Below are positions 8,810-16,458 of a DNA stretch of 55,427 nucleotides, one piece after another. The stretch is taken from NCBI GenBank assembly GCA_049423065.1, contig JBMSQB010000019.1:1-55427 (forward strand), in the 5' to 3' direction. The notes below the pieces were generated by a model. It did not search any database. It was not told where the DNA came from and worked only from the letters and a program-made list of their open reading frames with translations. A program made the translations under genes and the position numbers. Source of the DNA: SYIM01 sp041182885 (GTDB lineage: Bacteria > Pseudomonadota > Gammaproteobacteria > Burkholderiales > Burkholderiaceae_E). Each line of letters opens with the position of its first letter. The stretch's first letter is position 1.

Positions 8810-9572
8810 GGGTGATGCTCCGCCGTGGCTCGTGGGCTGGCAGCCCTGGGCCGAGGCTCTGGGCTGGCCTGCGGCCGGCGCGCTCGACCTCGATCAGGCC
8901 AACGCCTTTGCCGCTGCGCGTGACTGCCGGTCCGGATCGGGCCTCGCACTTCGATTCGTGCCTGCGCAGACGCCCTCCGGGCCCGATCTGGGCTACGAGA
9001 CGATCATCTTTGCGCAAGGCCAGGTGCCCACGCGCATGACGGGCCGCGGCGGCCGGCATGACTTCGCCAACGCGCTCGCGTGGCTCAGCTTTCCGCAACT
9101 GAAATCGCGTCTCAATGCGCTCCATGTCGAGGCGCTTCAGGGGAGCAACGGGTCGGGGCGGCGGGGCGGGCTGCGTGATCGCGCCACGTTGTTCGATGAG
9201 AGCGGTGCGCTGGTGCTCACCGATGACGAGACACTCGCCGAGCGCCTGCGCCAATTCAGCTGGTCGGGGCTGTTCGTCGAAGGTCGTGATGCCTGGGGTG
9301 ATCGCATCCGTGTCGTGATCACCGGCCACGCGCTGATCGAGAAGCTTTGCGCGCCCTATAAATCGATCTGTGCCCAGGCGCTGGTGCTGCCCGTCTCGCC
9401 CGCCACCGCGCCCGATACGATCGATGCGATCGCTGCGCGTGCGCTGTGCCCGGCAGCGCTGCAGTCGCTCACACCGCTCCCGCTCATGGGCATTCCAGCC
9501 TGGTCACCGGCCAATCATGACCCGGCGTTCTACAATGATCCGAAGGTCTTTCGAACAGGACGGCAACGATGA
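8799..9572 (+). CDS. DUF3025 domain protein
   Basis: Protein of about 257 residues of unknown function. The conserved DUF3025 core is visible: YETIIFAQGQVPTRM, then HDFANALAWLSFPQLKSRLN and a later AWGDRIRVVITGHALIEKL. It often sits beside pyrC in betaproteobacteria, as here. No ATG is available at the 5' end; a TTG at 8799 overlaps the pyrC stop by 11 bases, and a GTG at 8832 is the alternative. The first was preferred because the tryptophan-rich PPWLVGWQPW segment usually lies inside the protein. Its end overlaps the next start by four bases (ATGA). Confidence 0.82.
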   Translation: MQPEGDAPPWLVGWQPWAEALGWPAAGALDLDQANAFAAARDCRSGSGLALRFVPAQTPSGPDLGYETIIFAQGQVPTRMTGRGGRHDFANALAWLSFPQLKSRLNALHVEALQGSNGSGRRGGLRDRATLFDESGALVLTDDETLAERLRQFSWSGLFVEGRDAWGDRIRVVITGHALIEKLCAPYKSICAQALVLPVSPATAPDTIDAIAARALCPAALQSLTPLPLMGIPAWSPANHDPAFYNDPKVFRTGRQR

Positions 9573-10543
9573 ATCTGCTGATTACCGGCGGCGCGGGCTT
9601 TCTGGGCCAGCAGCTGACCCGTGCACTGCTGGCCCGCGGCGAGCTGGCCGTGTCTGACAAGGGCGCCCCGCGGCCCATCACCCATATCACCTGTTTTGAT
9701 CAGATCGAGGGTGACCTGGTTGACGCGCGCGTGCGCAACGTGGCGGGCGATATCGCCGATCCGGCCACGGTGTCATCGCTCATCAACGCAGACACCGGCG
9801 CCGTGATCCATCTGGCGGCCGTGGTGAGCGGCACCGCCGAGGCTGATTTCGATCTGGGGATGCGGGTCAATGTCGATGGTACGCGGGCGCTGCTCGAAGC
9901 CTGCCGTCGGGCAGGATCGTGTCCGCGCGTGGTCTTTTCAAGCTCGGTGGCGGTGTTTGGCGGCGATTTGCCCGCGGTGGTCGATGACGCCGTGGCGCCC
10001 ACACCGCAGGGGTCGTACGGCGTGCAGAAGCTGATCGGCGAGTGGCTGGTTCATGACTACACCCGGAAGGGATTCATCGACGGCCGAAGCGTTCGCATTC
10101 CCACCGTGGTGGTGCGCCCGGGCAAGCCCAACGGCGCGGCGTCGGGATTTGCATCGAACATCATTCGTGAACCGCTCGCCGGGCGTGAGGCCGTGCTGCC
10201 TGTGCCGGTCGACACGCGGATGTGGATCTCGTCGCCTCGCAGCGCTGTCGCCAACCTGCTGCATGCGGCATCGTCACCGTCCTCGGCATGGGGCTGGAAC
10301 CGGGCGCTCAACCTGCCCGGCTTGAGCGCGAGCATGGGCGAGGCGCTGGCTGCGCTCGAAAAAGTGGGTGGCGCTGCGGCTCGCGCACGGGTGCGTGAGG
10401 CGCATGATCCGGCCATCATGCGCCTGGTTCGCACCTGGCCCGACCGGTTCAACACGGCGCGCGCCCAGGCCATGGGGTTTGTCGCCGATCCCGATTTCGA
10501 AGCGATCGTGCGGGCCCACGCAGCCGACCACCCGCCCGCCTGA
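9569..10543 (+). CDS. denD: DenD-like NAD-dependent sugar-acid dehydrogenase (SDR family), copy 1
   Basis: Extended short-chain dehydrogenase of 324 residues, closest by motif to D-erythronate dehydrogenase, which oxidises D-erythronate to the 2-keto acid. The Rossmann glycine motif TGGAGFLG is at residues 6-13, VAGDIAD follows near 56, and the catalytic tyrosine/lysine are in SYGVQKLIGEW. The stretch EADFDLGMRVNVDGTRALLE is typical of this subgroup. It overlaps the DUF3025 gene by four bases. The usual partners OtnI, OtnK and OtnC are not in the window, so the substrate remains open. A second copy lies at the other end of the window. Confidence 0.82.
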   Translation: MNLLITGGAGFLGQQLTRALLARGELAVSDKGAPRPITHITCFDQIEGDLVDARVRNVAGDIADPATVSSLINADTGAVIHLAAVVSGTAEADFDLGMRVNVDGTRALLEACRRAGSCPRVVFSSSVAVFGGDLPAVVDDAVAPTPQGSYGVQKLIGEWLVHDYTRKGFIDGRSVRIPTVVVRPGKPNGAASGFASNIIREPLAGREAVLPVPVDTRMWISSPRSAVANLLHAASSPSSAWGWNRALNLPGLSASMGEALAALEKVGGAAARARVREAHDPAIMRLVRTWPDRFNTARAQAMGFVADPDFEAIVRAHAADHPPA

Positions 10544-10551
10544 AGGGCGGG
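10531..10551. terminator. Hairpin between denD and rnpB, overlapping the denD stop codon
   Basis: CCCGCCC (10531-10537) pairs with GGGCGGG (10545-10551) around a seven-base loop that contains the denD TGA. denD and rnpB converge here, so the hairpin could end transcription from both sides. It has no clear T-run on either strand, so intrinsic activity is uncertain. Confidence 0.4.
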
Positions 10552-10566
10552 GCCCGAAGCGAAGTC

Positions 10567-10983
10567 ATTGCGAACCAGGCCTGTAGGCCGGATTCTGTGC
10601 GCCGGCAAGCCGGCTGGCGATCATTCCTCTGGGCGCGCGGTTACCCGCGCGCTCTAGCCATCTACCCGCACACTCGAGCGGACCGCCCGTCGGACCCAGG
10701 GGCCCTGCGTGTGCCTATTTGATGTTGCTCCGGGTGGGGTTTAGCAAGCCGGCCCTGTCGCCAGGGCCGCGGTGAGCTCTTACCTCGCCATTTCAACCTT
10801 GCCGTCGCCGCCGGTTGCCCGGCTGCGCTTGGGCGGTGTGCTTTCTGTTCCACTTTCCGTCGCCAAGACGCCTTGCGGCGCCCCGGCGCCTGGCCGTTAG
10901 CCAGCACCCTGTCCTGTGGAGTCCGGACCTTCCTCCAGCCGGCATGCGCACATGCCGACCAGCGACCGCCCAGCCTGATTCGC
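10567..10983 (-). ncRNA. rnpB: RNase P RNA (class A)
   Basis: Catalytic RNA that removes 5' leaders from tRNA precursors. Read on the reverse strand it contains the universal block GAGGAAGGTCCGGACTCC (about 10936-10919), ACAG elements and the 3' signature ACAGAATCCGGCCTACAG (about 10599-10582). The P1 helix can be built from 10983-10973 (GCGAATCAGGC) and 10580-10570 (GCCTGGTTCGC), with one G-U pair. A TACTAT -10 element at 10995-10990 places the transcript start at the first base of P1, which supports the 5' end. The length of about 417 bases is normal. The 3' end is approximate. Confidence 0.93.
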
Positions 10984-10989
10984 CTGTCG

Positions 10990-10995
10990 ATAGTA
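10990..10995 (-). promoter_or_regulatory. Probable -10 element of rnpB
   Basis: TACTAT on the reverse strand ends seven bases before the P1 helix begins, the expected distance to a transcription start. The -35 region is poor, so the assignment relies on the -10 match and its exact spacing to the RNA. Confidence 0.5.
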
Positions 10996-11186
10996 GCGCA
11001 TCCGGCGCGCGACATCGGGCTCGCCGACCGCCCGCAGCAGAGCAGCCGCCAGACCGGCGCCCGGTTATTTTCATGTGAATTGTAGGAAGGTTGGCTAAGT
11101 GGCTAATTTAAAGGATTATTTCGATCGAGGCTGTGTTCGATTGCTGCGCTAAGTCCTTGACCCGCCAAAAGAAATTCCCGATTGCC

Positions 11187-11216
11187 TTGACCATGCCACC
11201 CCAGTTTGCGTATAGT
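11187..11216 (+). promoter_or_regulatory. Sigma70-type promoter of the dcw cluster
   Basis: TTGACC at 11187-11192 and TATAGT at 11211-11216 are separated by 18 bases, a strong match to the sigma70 consensus. The surrounding DNA (about 11065-11250) is distinctly AT-richer than the rest of the window. The -10 box overlaps the first unit of the MraZ-type repeat, so MraZ binding would block polymerase. It is followed by mraZ 81 bases downstream. Confidence 0.78.
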
Positions 11217-11250
11217 GGGGAAAAGTGCAACAAAGTGTTTTTTTATGGGA
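11215..11250 (+). promoter_or_regulatory. Candidate MraZ operator: four six-base boxes at exact 10-bp spacing
   Basis: GTGGGG (11215), GTGCAA (11225), GTGTTT (11235) and ATGGGA (11245) start exactly 10 bases apart. Known MraZ operators are direct repeats of GTGGG-like boxes with about 5-base spacers upstream of mraZ. The outer two boxes match that; the inner two keep only the GTG. It is inferred that MraZ binds here and represses its own cluster. Confidence 0.6.
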
Positions 11251-11297
11251 TTTAGACCCAACAACGGGTCGAATTTCAGCGGGCAGGTGGACCGGGC

Positions 11298-11726
11298 ATG
11301 TTTCAGGGAAGTTCAGCGCTGTTGCTCGATGCAAAGGGACGGATGACCGTTCCCAGCCGGCATCGTGACGCGCTCGCCATTCAGTGCGAGGGGCGGCTCA
11401 CGCTCACCCGCTCGCCGGACGGCTGCCTGCTGCTGTTTCCCAGGCCGGTCTGGGAGGTGCACCGTGAACGGATCGCAGCGCTGCCCATGAACGCACGCGC
11501 CTGGACCCGGATCTTTCTCGGCAGCGCCTGCGATGTCGACATGGACACCACCGGCCGGATCCTGATCGCGCCCGAGCTGCGGCAGGCGGCGCGGCTCGAC
11601 AAGGACGTGATGCTCCTCGGAATGGGCAGCCACTTCGAAGTCTGGGATGCGCCCACGCTGGTCGAGCGTGACCAGCAGGCGATCGCAGCCGGGTTGCCCG
11701 ATGCGCTATCCAATTTCTCCTTCTAG
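11298..11726 (+). CDS. mraZ: Transcriptional regulator MraZ
   Basis: DNA-binding protein of 142 residues with two AbrB-like swapped-hairpin domains, forming ring-shaped oligomers that repress the dcw cluster. The first domain shows MFQGSSALLLDAKGRMTVPSRHRD and the second DVDMDTTGRILIAPELRQ, both with the family's D..GR core. It is the first gene of the cluster, directly downstream of a sigma70 promoter with 10-bp-spaced boxes. The following rsmH starts 12 bases after its stop. Confidence 0.95.
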   Translation: MFQGSSALLLDAKGRMTVPSRHRDALAIQCEGRLTLTRSPDGCLLLFPRPVWEVHRERIAALPMNARAWTRIFLGSACDVDMDTTGRILIAPELRQAARLDKDVMLLGMGSHFEVWDAPTLVERDQQAIAAGLPDALSNFSF

Positions 11727-11737
11727 ACCGGTGCGAA

Positions 11738-12706
11738 TTGATCGACTCAGCGCAGGCCGTGGACGGGTCTCCCCCGAACGGTCACCAGCCGGTCATGCTG
11801 GCCGAGACACTGGCGGCGCTCGCGCCCCGAGGCGATGGCTGCTATCTCGACTGCACCTTCGGTCGGGGTGGGCACAGCCGCGCCATTCTGGAGCGGCTGG
11901 GTCCTGGCGGACGGCTGATTGCGCTCGATCGCGACCCGCAGGCGGTCGCGGCCGGGCGCGCAATGACCGATCCCCGTTTTCAGGTGGCCCAGGCGCGCTT
12001 TTCGACGCTGGCGGCGGTGCTCGATCAGCTGGCGGTGCCGCTCGTCGATGGCGTGCTGCTGGACCTCGGCGTCTCGTCGCCGCAGCTCGACGATGCCGCG
12101 CGTGGCTTCAGTTTTCGCGCCGAGGGGCCGCTCGACATGCGGATGGACCCCGGCAGCGGACTATCGGTGCGGCAGTGGTTGGGCGAGGCAAGTGAGCAGA
12201 CGATCGCGGAGGTGCTTGCAGACTATGGGGAAGAACGGTTTGCTGTTCCGATTGCAAAGGCGATTGCAGCTTGCGTGCGCCGCGACGGCGATGGCGCGCT
12301 CGCAACGACCACCGAGCTTGCCCGGCTCGTTGCGACTGTCCTGCGCGGTCGGCGCGGTGCGACGGTCCCCGGACGCGACCCGGCCACCCGGACCTTTCAG
12401 GCTCTACGGATTTTCATCAATCAGGAGCTTGATGAGCTCACGCAAGGGCTCGCCGCAGCGTGCGATCGCCTTGCGCCTGCGGGACGGCTCGCGGTGATCA
12501 GCTTTCATTCCCTCGAGGACCGGATCGTGAAGCGCTTCATCGCGCATCAGGCCGGGCGCGATGCACCGCGCCACCCGGTGACCGGCGCCGTGGTGAACCC
12601 TGCACAGACGCTGCGGCCGCTCGGCCGCTGGCTCGCGAGCGACGCCGAGATCGCCGGCAACCCGCGCGCCCGCTCCGCGGTATTGCGTGCCGCTGAAAAA
12701 TGCTGA
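11738..12706 (+). CDS. rsmH: 16S rRNA (cytosine(1402)-N4)-methyltransferase RsmH
   Basis: SAM-dependent methyltransferase of about 322 residues that modifies C1402 in the decoding centre of 16S rRNA. Motifs are GHQPVMLAETLAAL at the N terminus, the SAM pocket YLDCTFGRGGHSRAIL, LLDLGVSSPQLDDAARGFSFR and the C-terminal ISFHSLEDRIVKRF. No ATG exists at the 5' end: TTG at 11738 or GTG at 11759 are the possible starts. It is the second dcw gene; its end overlaps the possible GTG start of ftsL but not the preferred ATG. Confidence 0.95.
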   Translation: MIDSAQAVDGSPPNGHQPVMLAETLAALAPRGDGCYLDCTFGRGGHSRAILERLGPGGRLIALDRDPQAVAAGRAMTDPRFQVAQARFSTLAAVLDQLAVPLVDGVLLDLGVSSPQLDDAARGFSFRAEGPLDMRMDPGSGLSVRQWLGEASEQTIAEVLADYGEERFAVPIAKAIAACVRRDGDGALATTTELARLVATVLRGRRGATVPGRDPATRTFQALRIFINQELDELTQGLAAACDRLAPAGRLAVISFHSLEDRIVKRFIAHQAGRDAPRHPVTGAVVNPAQTLRPLGRWLASDAEIAGNPRARSAVLRAAEKC

Positions 12707-12722
12707 GCCGCTGAGCCAAACC

Positions 12723-13082
12723 ATGCGTCGCCTCAACATTGTCCTCATTGCCCTGCTCGCGGCCTGCGCGATCGCACTCATCACATCGCAGCACCACGCC
12801 CGCCGGCTGTTCGTTGAACTGGAGCGGGCACAGGCGCAAAGCCGCAGTCTCGAGGTCGACTGGAACCAGTTGCGCGTGCAGCAGACTTCGCTTGCCACCG
12901 CGGCATTGATCGACGCCAAGGCGAGGCGCGACCTGGGTATGGAGTCGGTGAGCGCCGACCGCACGCTGCATCTGCTGCGCGATCCGGAAACCCGTGCAGT
13001 GCAGGTCGGAGCGCTGCCGGCGGTACTGTCTCGCAAGCCCGGCGCACAGCAGGCGCCGCGTCGGCCGGACGGAGCGCGCTGA
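12723..13082 (+). CDS. ftsL: Cell division protein FtsL
   Basis: Bitopic division protein of 119 residues that forms the FtsQLB complex and helps activate FtsWI. A short cytoplasmic end (MRRLN) leads into one membrane helix (IVLIALLAACAIALI), followed by a periplasmic coiled coil beginning HHARRLFVELERAQAQSR. A GTG at 12687 would add 12 residues; the ATG at 12723 matches homologues, which start MxRLN. Its TGA overlaps the ftsI ATG by one base (TGATG). Confidence 0.9.
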   Translation: MRRLNIVLIALLAACAIALITSQHHARRLFVELERAQAQSRSLEVDWNQLRVQQTSLATAALIDAKARRDLGMESVSADRTLHLLRDPETRAVQVGALPAVLSRKPGAQQAPRRPDGAR

Positions 13083-14827
13083 TGGCCTCGCGCAGTCGCC
13101 GCAACGTACCCTTCTCGTCGAATCCGCTCCTGCGGGTGACACTGCCCGCCTATCGTTCGCATCTCCTGATGGCGCTGGTCGCGCTTGCTTTTCTGGCGCT
13201 GGCGGGTCGAGCGGTGTATCTGCAGGTGTTCTCTCAGGACTTCCTGCAGCGCCAGGGCGAGTCGCGCTATGCACGTACCCTCGATTTGCCTGCCTCGCGT
13301 GGCGAAATCCATGATCGGAACGGCATGGTGCTGGCGTCCAGTCTGCCCGCCCGCGCGATCTTCGCCGTGCCGGGCGAGGTCGATGTCAATCATCCGCGCT
13401 TTGGCGAGCTCGCGCGTCGCCTGGGCCTCGATGAATCGGACCTGCGGCAGCGAATCAGCGGGACCGAGCGAACCTTCATTTTTCTGCGCCGTCAGCTCGA
13501 TCCCGGTGACGCGCGGCAGGTGCTGGACCTCAAGGTACCGGGCGTACACAGTCAGCCCGAGTACAAGCGCAGCTACCCCGAGGGTGATCGCCTGGCCCAC
13601 ATCGTGGGCTTCACCAATGTCGAGGATAGTGGTCAGGAGGGAATCGAGCTCGCGCAGAACAAGCTCCTCGCTGGCCGCCCGGGCAGCCGACGGGTGATTC
13701 GCGACCGCCTGGGGCGCGTCATCGAACAGGTCGAGGCGATTCGTGAGCCCTTGAACGGCAACAACATCGCGCTATCGATTGATGCCAAGGTGCAGTACCA
13801 CGTCTACTCGGCGCTTCGCGATGCGGTCGCCGAACACCGTGCACAGGCCGGGGGCGCGGTGGTGCTCGATGTCCGAACCGGCGAAGTGCTCGCGCTGGTG
13901 AACCTGCCGACCTACGATCCCAACCAGCGCAGTGAATTGAGCGGTGCGCAGCTGCGCAATCGCGTGCTCACCGACACCTTCGAGCCCGGCTCGACCATGA
14001 AGCCCTTTACCGCGGCGCTTGCGCTCGAGCTGGGCAAGGTCACCGCGCAGACCGTGCTCCCCACCTACGGTGGTCGCATCACGATAGGGACCCACACGCT
14101 CTCGGACGTGAAGGGCCACGCCTCGATGACCGTTGAGCAGATCATCCAGAAGTCATCCAACGTCGGCACGGTTCAGATGGCGCTCAAGATGGCGCCCAAG
14201 GACATGTGGGAAACCTTTGCCGCGATCGGGCTGGGTCAGGCGCCGCAGCTGGGCTTTCCCGGCGCGGTGGCGGGGCGGCTGCGCCCCCATCGGAACTGGA
14301 AGCAGATCGACCAGGCAGTGATGTCTTACGGGCACGGGCTTTCGGTCTCGCTCATGCAGCTTGCGCGCGCCTATCTGGTGTTTGCCCGCGATGGCGACAT
14401 CATCCCGGTATCGATCTTCAAGCATGAGGGCGAGATTCAGCGCACCCAGGTGTTTACGCCCGAGACCACGCTGATTGTCCGTCGCATGCTCGAACTCGCG
14501 GCCGGGCCCGGCGGCACGGCCCCGCAGGCGCAGGTTGCGGGCTACCGGGTGGCGGGCAAGACCGGCACCGCGCACAAGATCGAAAACGGCCGGTACGTGA
14601 ACAAATACGTGTCGTCGTTTGTGGGCTTCGCGCCGGTATCCGAGCCGCGCTTTGTCGTGGCGGTGATGATCGACGAGCCGTCGGCCGGTAAACACTACGG
14701 CGGACAGGTGGCAGGGCCGCTGTTTTCACGCGTGATGGGCGAGACGCTGCGAACCCTGCGAGTGCCACCCGACGTGCCCGGTACGGGCTTTGCCGATGCG
14801 TCGGCGGTGACCCGGGGACGCATGTGA
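13082..14827 (+). CDS. ftsI: Septal peptidoglycan transpeptidase FtsI (PBP3)
   Basis: Class B penicillin-binding protein of 581 residues that cross-links septal peptidoglycan with FtsW. A cytoplasmic end and one membrane helix (about 28-48) precede the pedestal domain (SRGEIHDRNGMVLA). The transpeptidase domain has the catalytic S304-TMK, the SSN motif at 358-360 and KTGT at 493-496, all intact. Its end overlaps the murE GTG by four bases (GTGA). Confidence 0.97.
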   Translation: MASRSRRNVPFSSNPLLRVTLPAYRSHLLMALVALAFLALAGRAVYLQVFSQDFLQRQGESRYARTLDLPASRGEIHDRNGMVLASSLPARAIFAVPGEVDVNHPRFGELARRLGLDESDLRQRISGTERTFIFLRRQLDPGDARQVLDLKVPGVHSQPEYKRSYPEGDRLAHIVGFTNVEDSGQEGIELAQNKLLAGRPGSRRVIRDRLGRVIEQVEAIREPLNGNNIALSIDAKVQYHVYSALRDAVAEHRAQAGGAVVLDVRTGEVLALVNLPTYDPNQRSELSGAQLRNRVLTDTFEPGSTMKPFTAALALELGKVTAQTVLPTYGGRITIGTHTLSDVKGHASMTVEQIIQKSSNVGTVQMALKMAPKDMWETFAAIGLGQAPQLGFPGAVAGRLRPHRNWKQIDQAVMSYGHGLSVSLMQLARAYLVFARDGDIIPVSIFKHEGEIQRTQVFTPETTLIVRRMLELAAGPGGTAPQAQVAGYRVAGKTGTAHKIENGRYVNKYVSSFVGFAPVSEPRFVVAVMIDEPSAGKHYGGQVAGPLFSRVMGETLRTLRVPPDVPGTGFADASAVTRGRM

Positions 14828-16458
14828 GCCGCGCTGCTGTCCGCGTCCGTGCGCGTCCGGCGCTGTCGCGCGAGGCGCTCGATATCGCGGGCTGGCTGCG
14901 CTCGCGAATCGCGCCGCAGGCCCGGCTTTGCGCCGACAGCCGTCGGGTGAGGCCAGGCGATGCGTTCTTTGCATGGCCAGGCCATGTATCGGATGGCCGC
15001 GCGTATCTGGTCGATGCGCGCGCGCGCGGCGCGGCTGCATTGGTGGTTGATGACGCGCCGCCCGCCCCCGCGGCTGCACCGGATCTGCGCAGCGTCACGG
15101 GCTTGCGCGATCTCGCAGGGGAGATCGCGGCCTCGTGGCATGGCGAGCCCGCCGCGCACGTCGATCTGATCGCGGTCACCGGCACCAACGGCAAGACCAG
15201 TTGCTCGCAGTGGATCGCGCAGGGCCTCGCCCGGGGCGGACGACGGGCGGCGGTGATCGGCACCCTCGGCAGCGGCCTCGTGAATGCCCACGGGGAGGCC
15301 GGGCTCGATTCGTTCGGGCTCACCACCCCGGATGCACTTGCGCTCCATGCCCTGCTCGCCGCGTTTGTGGCGCAGGGTGTCGACAGTGTCGTGATGGAAG
15401 CCTCATCGATCGGGCTCGATCAGTCGCGGTTATCGGGCACTCAGCCAGCGGTGGCTGTCCTCACCAATCTGAGTCGCGACCATCTCGATTATCACGGCAG
15501 TCTGGAGGCTTACGCGCAGGCAAAGCTGCGGCTCTTCCGCATGCCGGGCCTGGCCGCTGCGGTGCTGAACGCGTGCGATGCGCTTTCGGTTGAGGCGCGA
15601 GCGGCACTACCCGCTGGCTGCCGCGTCATCGCCTACGGCGAGGCGCCGTTCAGCCTGCAGGCGCCGGGCGTCGAGCAGCTGCTTGCCGAACAGATCATCG
15701 AACACGCCGAAGGGCTCACCCTCACGGTGGGGGGCGACTTCGGTCGTGCCCGGGTGGACTTGCCCCTGCTTGGCCGTTTCAATGCGTTCAATGCGCTGGC
15801 AGTGGCGGGGGCCTGGCTCGCGTCCGGTGTGACCTTTGATGAGGCCATCGGTCGACTGGCCGAACTCAAACCAGTCCCTGGACGGCTCGAGCGCGTGCGT
15901 GCCGCTGACGGCGCAGTCCCGGGCTCGGATCCCCTGCAGCAGCCATGTGTGGTGGTCGACTATGCGCATACCCCCGATGCGCTCACCCAGACGCTTGCCG
16001 CGCTGCGGCCGGTGGCCCGCGCCCGTGGGGGCAGCCTCTGGTGCGTGTTTGGCGCAGGCGGCGATCGCGATGCAGGCAAGCGCCCGCTGATGGGTGCGGC
16101 TGCCGAGGCGGGTGCCGACCATGTCGTGCTCACGAGCGACAACCCGCGCAGCGAAGATCCCGCGCGCATCGTGGCGGCGATCGAGGCCGGCATGGTGCAC
16201 GCGCCCCGTGGGAAGGAACTCGACAGGGCGCGAGCCATCGGCAACACGCTGTCGCTCGCCGGTCCCCGCGATGTGGTGCTGATCGCCGGCAAGGGGCACG
16301 AGCAGTGGCAGGAGCTCGCCGGCCAGAGGATCGAATTCAGCGATGTCGTCGAGGCGCGGCGGGCGCTCCTGAAAGGTCTGCCGCTTGCCCCGGATCATTC
16401 GGAGACCCCCTGTCCGTTGACCGCATCCGGCGAAGATCTGGGAGCGCAGAATGCTTGA
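14824..16458 (+). CDS. murE: UDP-MurNAc-tripeptide ligase MurE (meso-diaminopimelate-adding)
   Basis: Cytoplasmic ATP-dependent ligase that adds the third stem residue, 544 residues. The ATP loop TGTNGKT is at 119-125. The DNPR motif is at 439-442 (SDNPRSEDP), which in this family marks meso-diaminopimelate rather than lysine as substrate, so the organism should have mDAP-type peptidoglycan. Translation starts at GTG 14824, overlapping the ftsI stop. Somewhat long owing to an alanine-rich N terminus and a C-terminal tail after residue 520. Confidence 0.95.
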   Translation: MSRAAVRVRARPALSREALDIAGWLRSRIAPQARLCADSRRVRPGDAFFAWPGHVSDGRAYLVDARARGAAALVVDDAPPAPAAAPDLRSVTGLRDLAGEIAASWHGEPAAHVDLIAVTGTNGKTSCSQWIAQGLARGGRRAAVIGTLGSGLVNAHGEAGLDSFGLTTPDALALHALLAAFVAQGVDSVVMEASSIGLDQSRLSGTQPAVAVLTNLSRDHLDYHGSLEAYAQAKLRLFRMPGLAAAVLNACDALSVEARAALPAGCRVIAYGEAPFSLQAPGVEQLLAEQIIEHAEGLTLTVGGDFGRARVDLPLLGRFNAFNALAVAGAWLASGVTFDEAIGRLAELKPVPGRLERVRAADGAVPGSDPLQQPCVVVDYAHTPDALTQTLAALRPVARARGGSLWCVFGAGGDRDAGKRPLMGAAAEAGADHVVLTSDNPRSEDPARIVAAIEAGMVHAPRGKELDRARAIGNTLSLAGPRDVVLIAGKGHEQWQELAGQRIEFSDVVEARRALLKGLPLAPDHSETPCPLTASGEDLGAQNA

